Shown here piece after piece: positions 16,574 through 24,623 of a stretch of 34,633 nucleotides of DNA. Source of the stretch: an uncultured Pseudomonadota bacterium (GTDB lineage Bacteria; Pseudomonadota; Gammaproteobacteria; Steroidobacterales; Steroidobacteraceae). A model generated the notes under the pieces. It did not search any database and was not told the DNA's origin. It was given only the letters and a program-made list of their open reading frames with translations. Within the stretch, counting starts at the first letter, position 1; every line of letters begins with the position of its first letter. The stretch covers positions 1-34,633 of the forward strand of contig CADEED010000034.1 in NCBI GenBank assembly GCA_902826225.1, read 5' to 3'. The translations under genes were made by a program, and so were the position numbers.

Positions 16574-17968
16574 TCAGCCCTCGACAGAACCGCGAACCCG
16601 CCCCGGTAGTTTCACATCGACGCGCGCCCCGCCAAGCGCCGCGTCGTCGATGCTCATCGCGCCGCCATAGAGCGCGACCGTGTCGTGCACCATCGAAAGC
16701 CCCAGCCCATGTCCGGGAGTCGCTTCGTCGGCGCGCCCCCCGCGCTGCAGGACCTTCGCGCGATCCGTCTGCGCGATGCCCGGCCCATCGTCCTCGATCA
16801 CGATGCCGAGCGCCCGCCGCGAATCCGCCCAACCGTCGACGTCGGCCGTGATGCGCACCCGGGACTTCGACCACTTGCAGGCGTTGTCCAGCAGGTTGCC
16901 GAGCATTTCCGTGAGGTCGTTGCGGTCGCCGATGAACTGCGCGTCCGCCGGGATCGCGGTTTCGAACAGCAGGTCCTTGTTGCCGTACACCTTGAGCAAG
17001 GCGACCCGCAGATCCGCCACGATCGGCGCGAGATCCACCGGCGCCTGCCCCAGCAACACACCGCCGCTCGCGGCGGCGCGCTTCATCTGGTGCTCGATGA
17101 TGCCGGTCATGCGGTCGATCTCGCGATTCATGGCGACGCTCAAATCGTCCCTGGCCTGCTCGCCGCCCGCGCCGAGCGTCTGCCGCATCACCGCGAGCGG
17201 CGTCTTCAGGCTGTGCGCCACGTTGCCGAGCGTGTCGCGATACCGCCTGATGCGTTGCCGCTCCGATTCGAGCAACGCATTGAGATTGCTCGTGACCGGC
17301 GTGAGCTCGATCGGCCAGGCCTCGCTCAACTGGTCGCGCGCGCCGCCTTCCACTTCCTTGATTTCCCGCACGAGCTGCCGCATCGGCCGCGACAGCCAGC
17401 GCACCACGATGAACAGCGTCGCGAGCAACAGCAAGGCGAGCGCCGCGAACCAGCCGACGAGCTGCTGGCGGAAGCTCGCGACCTGCCCTTCGTATGCATC
17501 GAGGCTCGACGCCACGCTGTAGGTGAACCGCGCCGGCTCGCCGTGCAGATCGTCGTAGACGATGCTGCGACTCGACACCGCGAGCCGCACGCCCTTGTCG
17601 ACCATCTCGGTGAAGAAGAATTTCCGTTCGCCGCCTTCGAGCGGCGGACCGAACTGCACGTCGGTCCCCGTGACGGACTGGGATCGCCAGATCGACTCAC
17701 CGCTGCCCGAACGGATTTCGGCGTACAGCCCGGAGCCCGGCGTATCGAAGCGTGTGTCGACCATTGCCGTCAGTGTCACGGACTCCGGCCCGTCCGGATC
17801 TGCGGCCGCGACCAGCGCAACCATTTGCGCGTCGAGCACCTCGCGCAGCGAGCGTTCGGCGGCGTGCCGGAACAACACGTCGAGCAGGAACACGGTGACG
17901 GCGAAGAAGACGACGATCACGGCGAACACCGTGAGCAGCAGGCGGCGGGTCAGTGAGGTTCCGCTCAT
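16574..17968 (-). CDS. PhoQ-like sensor histidine kinase
   Basis: A 464-residue inner-membrane kinase. Transmembrane helices lie at about 9-33 and 171-190 and enclose a periplasmic sensor domain. A HAMP-like linker follows, then the H box NVAHSLKTPLAVM (His252, PhoQ-type rather than the commoner HELRTP), N box NLLDNACKW (Asn362), G1 EDDGPGI and G2 GHGLGLSMV. It should phosphorylate the response regulator encoded two genes upstream. The ATG at 17968 overlaps the stop of the small unknown gene (ATGA). The periplasmic acidic cluster of true PhoQ is not obvious, so the ligand is unknown. Confidence 0.93.
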   Translation of the reverse strand: MSGTSLTRRLLLTVFAVIVVFFAVTVFLLDVLFRHAAERSLREVLDAQMVALVAAADPDGPESVTLTAMVDTRFDTPGSGLYAEIRSGSGESIWRSQSVTGTDVQFGPPLEGGERKFFFTEMVDKGVRLAVSSRSIVYDDLHGEPARFTYSVASSLDAYEGQVASFRQQLVGWFAALALLLLATLFIVVRWLSRPMRQLVREIKEVEGGARDQLSEAWPIELTPVTSNLNALLESERQRIRRYRDTLGNVAHSLKTPLAVMRQTLGAGGEQARDDLSVAMNREIDRMTGIIEHQMKRAAASGGVLLGQAPVDLAPIVADLRVALLKVYGNKDLLFETAIPADAQFIGDRNDLTEMLGNLLDNACKWSKSRVRITADVDGWADSRRALGIVIEDDGPGIAQTDRAKVLQRGGRADEATPGHGLGLSMVHDTVALYGGAMSIDDAALGGARVDVKLPGRVRGSVEG

Positions 17969-18246
17969 CGGCGGGTGTGCGCCGCGCCGTCCGGCGGGAA
18001 CAGCGGGCTATCGTCGAAGTCGCCCGTCGCGGCATTGCAGTTCCAGATCGCGTCGCTGTCGATGCCGCTCGCCACGAACGCGAGGGGCCTGACCGTGACG
18101 CGCACTTTGCCCAGGTGCGTGTAGGCGCCGAGCGCGACGTCGGTCCAGGTGGCTTCCCCTTCCGCGCTCGACAGCGTCAGCGCGGGAAACGCGAATAGTG
18201 AGACCCGGAGAATCGCGATGCGCGGGAGCGATGACACGCCGGGCAT
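17965..18246 (-). CDS. Unrecognised small protein between response regulator and kinase
   Basis: A 93-residue open frame with a good ribosome site (GAGGCGG, ATG at 18246) and a four-base ATGA overlap with the kinase gene. These arguments favour a real cistron. The N terminus has a basic then hydrophobic stretch (residues 9-22, IAILRVSLFAFPALTL) that could be a signal or anchor, though a clean cleavage site is not evident. The middle (GAYTHLGKVRVTVRPL) and a single Cys in AIWNCNAATG do not match a family I know. Its place suggests a role with the two-component pair. The part after residue 20 might be exported; that is speculation. Confidence 0.6.
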   Translation of the reverse strand: MPGVSSLPRIAILRVSLFAFPALTLSSAEGEATWTDVALGAYTHLGKVRVTVRPLAFVASGIDSDAIWNCNAATGDFDDSPLFPPDGAAHTRR

Positions 18247-18271
18247 GCTACCGCCTCGGCCGGCGGGGTGC

Positions 18272-18958
18272 TCAGCTGCCCTGGGTACGCGCAATGGCGA
18301 ACCGGTAACCCCGGCCGCGCAGCGTCTCGATGGGATGCAGCGCCTCGTCCGGGTCCAGCTTGCGCCGCAGGCGGCCGATGAAGACCTCGATGACGTTGCT
18401 GTCGCGTTCGTAATCCTGATCGTAGAGCCGCTCCGTCAGCTCGGTCTTGGAGATGACGTCGCCCGCGCGCAGCATCATGTGCTCGAGGATGCGGTATTCG
18501 AACGTCGTGAGTTCGATGCCCGAGCCGTTCAATTGCACCGTCTGCGAGCGCGTGTCGAGGCGGATCGGGCCGCACTCGAGCACCGGGCTCGCCCAGCCGC
18601 CCGCACGGCGCAGCAGCGCCTGCATGCGGGCAAGCACTTCCTCGAAGTGGTAAGGCTTCGCGACGTAGTCGTCCGCGCCCGCCTGAAGCCCCTCCACCTT
18701 GTCCTGCCAGCGATCGCGCGCCGTCAAGATGAGGATCGGGAATTTCTTGCCGGCCGCGCGCACCTTGCGGATGAGATCGAGACCGGACACCTTTGGAAGC
18801 CCCAGGTCGACAACGGCGATGTCGAGCGGATATTCGGAGGCGGCGAACAGGCCCTCTTCGCCATCGGCGGCGATGTCCACCGTGAAGCCCTGGGCGGCGA
18901 GCTGGTCGCGCAGGCCTTCGCGCAGCGCCGCTTCATCCTCGACGACGAGGGCGCGCAC
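18272..18958 (-). CDS. OmpR/PhoP-type response regulator
   Basis: A 228-residue regulator. The receiver domain (1-115) has the acidic pocket (Glu7, Asp8), phospho-acceptor Asp51 in VVDLGLP, and Lys in YVAKPY. The C-terminal winged-helix DNA-binding domain contains ELTTFEYRILEHMMLRAGDVISK and a conserved RGRGYRF near the end. It is paired with the PhoQ-like kinase. The start is GTG at 18958, whose first base is the last of the upstream PepSY gene's stop (TAGTG), so translation is probably coupled. Confidence 0.94.
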   Translation of the reverse strand: MRALVVEDEAALREGLRDQLAAQGFTVDIAADGEEGLFAASEYPLDIAVVDLGLPKVSGLDLIRKVRAAGKKFPILILTARDRWQDKVEGLQAGADDYVAKPYHFEEVLARMQALLRRAGGWASPVLECGPIRLDTRSQTVQLNGSGIELTTFEYRILEHMMLRAGDVISKTELTERLYDQDYERDSNVIEVFIGRLRRKLDPDEALHPIETLRGRGYRFAIARTQGS

Positions 18959-19278
18959 TAACGCGATCCGCCCGTCGACGCATCGATGCGCACCGTGAAC
19001 ACGCGGCCGTTCTCCGAGAGCATCTTGAGCACGTAGACCTTGCGTCCGTCCTCGTCCTGCACGTCCGTGCGCACCACGCGCGCGCGGTACTGACGCTCGG
19101 CACGCGCCACGGCTTCGTCGAGCGAGATGCCGTCGCGCTGCATGACGAAACCCGCCGGCACGTCCGCGACACCGCTGCCAGCGTGGTTCTGCCCCGGCAT
19201 GCTGTGCGCCTGCGAGAGCGGCGCGAAGCCGGCGATCACGAACAGGACGGGGACGATCCCCTGACGAAGCTTCTTCAT
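18958..19278 (-). CDS. Periplasmic PepSY-domain protein
   Basis: A 106-residue protein with a signal peptide (about 1-24, ending SQA or nearby) and one PepSY-like domain (ISLDEAVARAERQYRARVV...VYVLKMLSENGRVFTVRIDASTG). Small PepSY proteins are often encoded beside PhoPQ-like systems and are thought to modulate envelope proteases or sensor kinases; the role here is inferred from position only. The ATG at 19278 precedes MKKLRQG, a normal signal-peptide start. It heads the four-gene leftward operon with the regulator, the small unknown protein and the kinase. Confidence 0.85.
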   Translation of the reverse strand: MKKLRQGIVPVLFVIAGFAPLSQAHSMPGQNHAGSGVADVPAGFVMQRDGISLDEAVARAERQYRARVVRTDVQDEDGRKVYVLKMLSENGRVFTVRIDASTGGSR

Positions 19279-19302
19279 GACGGGCGCGAGTTTAATCGTT
19301 TG

Positions 19303-19356
19303 GCGGGAAAACGCGACGTGGACGGCCCGGCTGAAATACAGGGCCGCCCACGTTGC
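19303..19356 (-). terminator. Rho-independent terminator downstream of the glycine-zipper gene
   Basis: Arms 19313-19328 and 19341-19356 form a 16-pair stem with one mismatch and one wobble around a 12-base loop. On the minus strand the stem is followed by GTTTTCCCGCC, a short T run. It lies 22 bases past the glycine-zipper stop and before the PepSY operon, so it separates the two leftward units. Confidence 0.7.
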
Positions 19357-19377
19357 GATGACGAACGATTCGGTCAT

Positions 19378-20019
19378 CTACTCCGCCGGGCGCACGTCGA
19401 CGCGCACGCGGATGCGCTCGCCCGGGCGGTAAGGCAGCTCGGTCACCTGGCGACGGCCGTTGTAGATATAGGTGACACGGTAGCCGTCGGCGCGCTCTTC
19501 CCAGGTGTCCTGGTAGCGGACTTCGCAGCGCTCGACGGTGTACTCGCGCGGCGGCGGACCGTAACCGCGGGCCTGCGCCCGGCGCTCCGCCTGGTCGCGT
19601 CCGATGGCGCCTCCGACCACGGCGCCGGCCACGGTCGCGGCATCGCGGCCACGGCCATGACCGAGTTGGTTGCCGATGACCGCACCGATCGCGGCGCCGA
19701 GCAACGTGCCGCCCGCGCGTTCACGCGGCGGCGCCGACGAGCGCGTCTCGTAGCGGGTCTCGTCCCAGCATTCGCGTGCCGGGGTGCTGACGCGCACGCG
19801 ACGGGTCAGCGGCTGCACGTCGACCACGCGGGCGTAGTCGTACTCGCCCTCGTAGCGATCGTCATAGCGACCGTCGTCGCGACCGTCATCGCGACTGTCG
19901 TAGCGATCGTCATAGCGCGAGTTCGGGTCGTACCGGTCCTGGGCGTTCGCGGCCACGCCGCCGAACGTGAAGATGGCTGCCGCGACCGCCAACATGACCT
20001 TGTTTCTCTGGATCGACAT
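19378..20019 (-). CDS. Envelope protein with glycine-zipper 2TM domain
   Basis: A 213-residue exported protein. A signal peptide (about 1-26, ending ANA) is followed by an unusual Asp/Arg/Tyr-rich stretch (27-60, repeats of RYDD and GRDD). A glycine zipper (GGTLLGAAIGAVIGNQLGHG and AGAVVGGAIG) and a C-terminal domain with paired cysteines (ECWDE; ERCEVRY) complete it. Proteins of this type sit in or near the outer membrane; no specific function is known. The ATG at 20019 has a strong GGAGG site. The following terminator suggests a single-gene transcript. Confidence 0.85.
   Translation of the reverse strand: MSIQRNKVMLAVAAAIFTFGGVAANAQDRYDPNSRYDDRYDSRDDGRDDGRYDDRYEGEYDYARVVDVQPLTRRVRVSTPARECWDETRYETRSSAPPRERAGGTLLGAAIGAVIGNQLGHGRGRDAATVAGAVVGGAIGRDQAERRAQARGYGPPPREYTVERCEVRYQDTWEERADGYRVTYIYNGRRQVTELPYRPGERIRVRVDVRPAE
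19849..19920. repeat. Six 12-base degenerate tandem repeats inside the glycine-zipper gene
   Basis: From 19861 the plus strand reads gtcatagcgacc, gtcgtcgcgacc, gtcatcgcgact, gtcgtagcgatc, gtcatagcgcga, preceded by a sixth related copy. They encode four-residue units of the Arg-Tyr/Asp-Asp-Asp type. The unit is a multiple of three, so copy number could change without a frameshift. Confidence 0.8.
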
Positions 20020-20116
20020 AGTGCCTCCGTCGATCGGGTTACCCGACCGTGGCGCCAATGTACGGGCCAGCCGATGAATCTTGACTGAACGCCGGAAACG
20101 TCCGGAATCCGCGGGG

Positions 20117-20923
20117 TTACAGCCCTGCCTTGGCCGCCGCCTTCACTTCGGTCCAGAGCGCATCCCAGGCCTTCGGATCGAGGTCGCGCAGGCTCTGGCC
20201 GCGCGCCGCCGCCAACGCCTCCATCGCCCGGAAGCGACGCTCGAATTTCTGGTTGGCGAGACGCAGCGCCTCTTCCGGGTCCACGCCGAGGTGGCGGGAC
20301 CAGTTCGCCGCCGCGAACAGCACGTCGCCGAGTTCTTCGGTGCGGTGCGCGGGGTCGCCGTCCGCGACCTCCGCCACTTCGCGCATCTCTTCTTCTATCT
20401 TGGCGCGCACGCCCGCGGCGTCCGGCCAGTCGAAGCCGACGCGGCCGGCGCGTTTGCCGAGCTTCGCGGCGCGCGCCAATGCGGGCAGCGCGAGCGGTAC
20501 GTCCGCAAGCTCGCTCGCCGGCGTGTCGCCCGGCGTCGCCGCGGCGCGTTCGCGCGCCTTGTGTTCCTCCCAGGCGCGATTGAGCGCCGCCGGGTCGTCG
20601 ATGCGCGCATCCGCGAACACGTGCGGATGCCGTTCGGTGAGCTTGTCGGAGATGGCATTCGCGACCGAGGTGAAGTCGAACCAGCCGCGCTCCGCGCCAA
20701 TCTGCGAATGGAACACGACCTGGAACAACAGGTCACCGAGCTCGGATTCCAGCGCGCGCGGCTCGCCGCGCGCGACCGCCTCGGCGACTTCGTAGGCCTC
20801 CTCGATGGTGTAAGGCGCGATGCTCGCGAACGTCTGTTCGCGGTCCCAGGGGCAGCCACCCTCACCGCGCAACCGGCGCATGATCTCGAGCAGGCGCGCG
20901 AGCGCCGCCGCGGAATCGTTCAC
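20117..20923 (-). CDS. mazG: Nucleoside triphosphate pyrophosphohydrolase MazG
   Basis: A 268-residue tandem MazG protein. The first domain begins LRGEGGCPWDREQT, followed by TIEEAYEVAEAV and ELGDLLFQVVFHSQI. A second all-alpha domain has KIEEEMREVAEV and EELGDVLFAAANWSRHLG. MazG hydrolyses NTPs to NMP and pyrophosphate and in E. coli affects ppGpp level and removes abnormal nucleotides. The GTG at 20923 has a GAGGAG site with five bases of spacing and overlaps the Nudix gene stop (GTGA). It is the third gene of the fumC operon. Confidence 0.93.
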   Translation of the reverse strand: MNDSAAALARLLEIMRRLRGEGGCPWDREQTFASIAPYTIEEAYEVAEAVARGEPRALESELGDLLFQVVFHSQIGAERGWFDFTSVANAISDKLTERHPHVFADARIDDPAALNRAWEEHKARERAAATPGDTPASELADVPLALPALARAAKLGKRAGRVGFDWPDAAGVRAKIEEEMREVAEVADGDPAHRTEELGDVLFAAANWSRHLGVDPEEALRLANQKFERRFRAMEALAAARGQSLRDLDPKAWDALWTEVKAAAKAGL

Positions 20924-21567
20924 GGGGTCTCCTCGTTCACCATGCGCACCAGCGTCAACAGCATGCCCGCGGTCGCGCCCCAGATGTTTCGATCGTGCCA
21001 CGGGATGTCGTAGAGCAGCACGTCTTCGTCGCCCACCCGGCGCAGTCGCGCCTTGTGGTTCGCGGGGTCGAAAAAGTGCGTGAGCGGCACTTCGAACACG
21101 TTCGCGACCTCGTCGGCATTCAAGGCGAGCTCGAATGGCGGCGTCACCACCGACAGCACCGGCGTGACGCGGTAGCCGGTGAATACCACGTGGTCTGGTA
21201 GATAGCCCACGATCTCGACCCGTGTCGCGTCGAGGCCGATCTCCTCGCGCGCCTCGCGCAGCGCTGCGCCCGCGGCGTCCGCATCGGAGGGGTCGAGGCG
21301 GCCACCGGGAAAGGAGATCTGCGCCGCATGCTTCGCGAGCTGCGAAGCACGCTGCGTCAGCAGGACCGTGAGGCCGTCGGCGCGGTCGACGAGCGGCACG
21401 AGGACGGCGGCCGGCACCGGGTTCGGTGGCAGATGCCGCTGCAGTCTGAGCGCGCGTTCGGTGTCGAGGCCGAGCATCCGCCAGTCGGCGATCTCGTGCC
21501 GGGGCCGCGAACCGGCGAAGCGCCGCAGGATGCGACTGCGCAGGTCGTCCGCGCGGACGTCGCTCAA
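20920..21567 (-). CDS. CoA-type Nudix hydrolase (NudL-like), TTG start
   Basis: A 215-residue Nudix enzyme. The NuCoA-type motif LLTQRASQLAKHAAQISFPGG (69-89 region) runs into the Nudix box ending LREAREEIGL, with RExxEE present. The family cleaves coenzyme A and related dinucleotides. The TTG at 21567 overlaps the fumC stop (TTGA) and has a perfect GGAGG six bases upstream. The next start, Met31, would remove the N-terminal helices and lacks such a site. Its neighbour mazG is another nucleotide-cleaving enzyme, which suggests a house-cleaning role. Confidence 0.88.
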   Translation of the reverse strand: MSDVRADDLRSRILRRFAGSRPRHEIADWRMLGLDTERALRLQRHLPPNPVPAAVLVPLVDRADGLTVLLTQRASQLAKHAAQISFPGGRLDPSDADAAGAALREAREEIGLDATRVEIVGYLPDHVVFTGYRVTPVLSVVTPPFELALNADEVANVFEVPLTHFFDPANHKARLRRVGDEDVLLYDIPWHDRNIWGATAGMLLTLVRMVNEETP

Positions 21568-22973
21568 CCGCCGCCTCCGCCGCCCTGCAGGCCGCCGCGC
21601 GTGAGGGTTGCCGGATCGAGGAGCTTGCGAAGCTCGTCGGCCCCGAGCCCGGACATCTCGAGCGCGACGTCGAGCACCGGCCGTCCCTCGGCGTAGGCCC
21701 GCTTGGCGATCGCGGCCGCCTTCTCGTAGCCGATCACCGGGTTGAGGGCGGTCACCAGGATGGGATTGCGCGCGAGCGCTTCGTTCAGCCGTTCGCGATC
21801 GGGCTCGATGCCCGGGATACATTCGTGCGCGAGGCCGTGCGCCGCGTTCCCGAGCAACCGGATGGAGTCGAACAGGTTCCTGCCGATCAGCGGCAACATG
21901 ACGTTGAGCTGGAAATTGCCGGACTGGCCCGCGATCGCGATCGCCGCGTCCAGCCCCATGACGTGCGCGCAGATCATCGCGGCGGATTCGGGGATCACGG
22001 GGTTCACCTTGCCGGGCATGATGCTGCTGCCAGGCTGGAGCGCCGGTAGTTTGACTTCGCCGAGACCCGCGAGCGGCCCGCTGTTCATCCAGCGCAGGTC
22101 GTTGCAGATCTTCATCAGCGAAACGGCCAGCGCGCGCAGCTGGCCGGAATATTCGACTGCCGCGTCCTGCGATCCAATCGCGGCGAAGTAGTTCTCCGCG
22201 AGGCGGAAGTCGATGCGCGCGGCGCGCTGCAGCTCCTCGATGAACGTCGCGGCGAATTTCTGATGAGCGTTGATGCCGGTGCCGATGGCCGTGCCGCCCT
22301 GCGCGAGCGCCAGCAGGCGATGCTCGCTCGAATGCAGCCGCTCGAGCCCCTGCTCGATCTGCGAGCGCCAACCGGAGACTTCCTGGCCGAGCGTCATCGG
22401 CGTCGCGTCCATGAGGTGCGTACGCCCCGTCTTGAGCACGTCGGCCCAGGCCCATTCCTTGTCCCGGAGCGCATCACGCAGCGCTTCCAGAGCCGGAAAC
22501 AGGATGCCGCGGCTCGCGTGCACCGCGCACACGTGGATGGCGCTCGGGATGACGTCGTTGCTGCTCTGGCACATGTTGACGTGATCGTTGGGATGGACGG
22601 GCTTGCCGGCGGCGCGGCTCGCGAGGCGCGCGATCACCTCGTTCACGTTCATGTTGGTGCTGGTGCCACTGCCCGTCTGGAAGACGTCGACCGGGAACTG
22701 GTCGGCATGCAGGCCAGCGGAGATCTCGCGCACCGCCTGTTCGATGGCCGCAGCGATTTCCTCCGGGAGCAATCCCAGGCGGGCATTGGCGCGCGCGGCC
22801 GCGCCCTTGATGAGCCCCACCGCGCCGATGAACATGCGCGGCAGCGCGCCGCCGCCGGCGAACGAGAAGTTCCGCTTCGCGCGTTCCGTCTGCGCTCCCC
22901 AGAGCGCGCCGGCGGGGACTTCGATGTCACCGAAGCTGTCGTGCTCTGTGCGGCTGCCGTCCTGCGATATCAT
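21564..22973 (-). CDS. fumC: Class II fumarate hydratase
   Basis: A 469-residue enzyme for the fumarate to malate step. Conserved blocks are TGSGTSTNMNVNEV (100-113), the substrate-binding TGRTHLMDATP with His186, and the mobile signature loop GSSIMPGKVNP with Ser316/Ser317. The C terminus ends in an odd run of six glycines (GGLQGGGGGG), whose codons also serve as the ribosome site for the overlapping Nudix gene. It is divergent from purB, another member of the same fumarase/aspartase superfamily, with 42 bases between them. Confidence 0.95.
   Translation of the reverse strand: MISQDGSRTEHDSFGDIEVPAGALWGAQTERAKRNFSFAGGGALPRMFIGAVGLIKGAAARANARLGLLPEEIAAAIEQAVREISAGLHADQFPVDVFQTGSGTSTNMNVNEVIARLASRAAGKPVHPNDHVNMCQSSNDVIPSAIHVCAVHASRGILFPALEALRDALRDKEWAWADVLKTGRTHLMDATPMTLGQEVSGWRSQIEQGLERLHSSEHRLLALAQGGTAIGTGINAHQKFAATFIEELQRAARIDFRLAENYFAAIGSQDAAVEYSGQLRALAVSLMKICNDLRWMNSGPLAGLGEVKLPALQPGSSIMPGKVNPVIPESAAMICAHVMGLDAAIAIAGQSGNFQLNVMLPLIGRNLFDSIRLLGNAAHGLAHECIPGIEPDRERLNEALARNPILVTALNPVIGYEKAAAIAKRAYAEGRPVLDVALEMSGLGADELRKLLDPATLTRGGLQGGGGGG
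21574..21578 (-). promoter_or_regulatory. GGAGG ribosome site for the Nudix gene, inside fumC
   Basis: The minus strand reads GGAGG six bases before the TTG at 21567, entirely within the glycine codons at the end of fumC. It decides the TTG start of the downstream gene. Confidence 0.8.
22968..22973 (+). promoter_or_regulatory. Candidate -10 box for purB
   Basis: TATCAT, one base from the TATAAT consensus, lies 42 bases before the purB ATG and overlaps the fumC start codon. It is followed by GCGCGGCC, like the TAGAATGCG boxes before mnmA and acnA. No good -35 box is seen. Confidence 0.3.
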
Positions 22974-23015
22974 GCGCGGCCAGTTTATCGCACCCTCAAG
23001 TCAAGGCTTCGCCTC

Positions 23016-24380
23016 ATGGATCCCGCCTCCCTGTCCGCGCTCTCCCCGGTCGACGGTCGATATCGCAAGGCGGCCGATCCACTGCGCGAGATCCTGTCGG
23101 AAGCGGGCCTCATCCAGGAACGCGTGCGCATCGAGGCGGCCTGGGTGCTCTCGCTCACGGCCGAGGTGCCCGCTCTCCTCCCTCAGCCGCTGTCCGACAC
23201 TGTGCGGCAGCTGTGCGCCCGGCTCGCCGTCGAACCGGGTGACGAGGCCGCTCCTGCGGTCAAATCCATCGAATCGCGCATCAATCACGACGTCAAGGCG
23301 GTCGAATATTTCGTGCGCGAGAAACTGCAGACGGCCGGCGCGCCGCCGGCCGTGCTCGAACTCGTGCACTTCGGTTGCACGTCGGAGGACATCAACAACC
23401 TCGCCTACGCGCGCATGCTGCGTGCCGCGCGTACCGTGTTGCTCGCCGAGCTCGACAAGGTGGTTGAAAAGCTGCGCGGCTTCGCGCACGAACACGCCGC
23501 GTTGCCGATGCTCTCGCGCACGCACGGGCAGACGGCGAGCCCCACCACGCTCGGCAAGGAATTCGCGAACGTCGTCGCGCGACTGCGCCGCGCGCACGCG
23601 CGCTTCGAGCGCGTCGAGATCCTCGGCAAGTGGAACGGCGCGGTCGGCAACTACAACGCCCATGTCGCCGCGCTGCCGGCCGTGGACTGGCCCGCGGTCT
23701 CACGCCGATTCGTCGAGTCGCAGGGCCTCGCGTGGAACGAGTACACGACGCAGATCGAGCCGCACGACTGGATCGGCGAGTACTGCGACGCGCTCGCGGC
23801 GGTCAACACGATCCTCGTCGATTTCGCCCGGGACACCTGGGGCTACGTCTCGCTCGGATACCTGCGCCAGCGCGCGGTGGCCGGCGAAGTCGGCTCCTCG
23901 ACGATGCCGCACAAGGTGAACCCGATCGATTTCGAGAACGCCGAGGGCAATCTCGGCCTGGCCAACGCGCTGCTGCATCACTTCGCCGCCAAACTACCCA
24001 TCTCGCGCTGGCAGCGCGACCTCACGGACTCGACCGTGCTGCGCAACGTCGGCCCGGCGCTGGCGCACGTCCTGATCGCATGGACCTCGTTGCAGAAGGG
24101 CCTCGGCAAGATCGCCGCCGATCCGAAAGCGATCGCCGCCGACATCGACCGCGCGGTCGAGGTGCTCGGCGAAGCGCTGCAGACGGCTCTGCGCGCCGCG
24201 GGCGTGCCGAACGGCTACGAGCTGCTCAAGGACTTCACTCGTGGCACCGCGGTCGATGCCGCGGGGTTCGCGAAGTTCATCGAGAACCTGCCCCTCCCGC
24301 CGGCCGAACGCACCCGTCTGAAAGCGCTCGCCCCGGCGCAGTACCTGGGCCTGGCCACGCGGATGGCGCGCGCGATCTGA
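23016..24380 (+). CDS. purB: Adenylosuccinate lyase
   Basis: A 454-residue enzyme acting twice in purine synthesis: it cleaves SAICAR and adenylosuccinate with release of fumarate. The N terminus LSALSPVDGRYR is typical of the PurB type found in E. coli. Catalytic blocks are HFGCTSEDINN (from 118), SRTHGQTASPTT (His170) and the flexible loop GSSTMPHKVNPIDFEN (Ser294/Ser295). The ATG at 23016 has AAGG nine bases upstream; an open frame extends further upstream but has no homology. Length and motifs are normal. Confidence 0.96.
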   Translation: MDPASLSALSPVDGRYRKAADPLREILSEAGLIQERVRIEAAWVLSLTAEVPALLPQPLSDTVRQLCARLAVEPGDEAAPAVKSIESRINHDVKAVEYFVREKLQTAGAPPAVLELVHFGCTSEDINNLAYARMLRAARTVLLAELDKVVEKLRGFAHEHAALPMLSRTHGQTASPTTLGKEFANVVARLRRAHARFERVEILGKWNGAVGNYNAHVAALPAVDWPAVSRRFVESQGLAWNEYTTQIEPHDWIGEYCDALAAVNTILVDFARDTWGYVSLGYLRQRAVAGEVGSSTMPHKVNPIDFENAEGNLGLANALLHHFAAKLPISRWQRDLTDSTVLRNVGPALAHVLIAWTSLQKGLGKIAADPKAIAADIDRAVEVLGEALQTALRAAGVPNGYELLKDFTRGTAVDAAGFAKFIENLPLPPAERTRLKALAPAQYLGLATRMARAI

Positions 24381-24623
24381 GGTTCTGTTGACGCGCGATC
24401 CTCCATGAATTGAGGCCCGGACTCCCGGTTCGTGCTGATTTGCAGGGCAAGTCCTCGCCCCCTGAATTGCGATATGCCACACGCTTTCGGGCCCGGGGTC
24501 GGGCGTATGGCGCGAAAGCGTGACGCGGTTGGCACCGGAATTCGCGTAGTCCCACCTACCCTCTGCCGTGCACAGGTCACAATCAGAATCTCGGGTCAGG
24601 GTCACGGGGAGATGTCGTCACAC
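24381..24623. other. 243-base intergenic region with a perfect inverted repeat
   Basis: No convincing gene is seen between purB and the DUF7931-like gene. An open frame continues from 24432 into the next gene but lacks a ribosome site and resembles nothing. The arms CACGCTTTCG (24480-24489) and CGAAAGCGTG (24513-24522) match perfectly around a 23-base GC-rich loop. There is no T run after either arm, so it is not a standard terminator. It could be an operator or an mRNA hairpin. Confidence 0.5.

Noticed and set aside
16685..17956. A 423-codon plus-strand open frame opposite the histidine kinase
   Set aside because: Composition is typical of antisense frames in GC-rich DNA, and the kinase has all its motifs on the other strand.
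19849..19920. Possible CRISPR array from regularly spaced short repeats
   Set aside because: Units are 12 bases, directly adjacent with no spacers, and lie in frame within a coding sequence.
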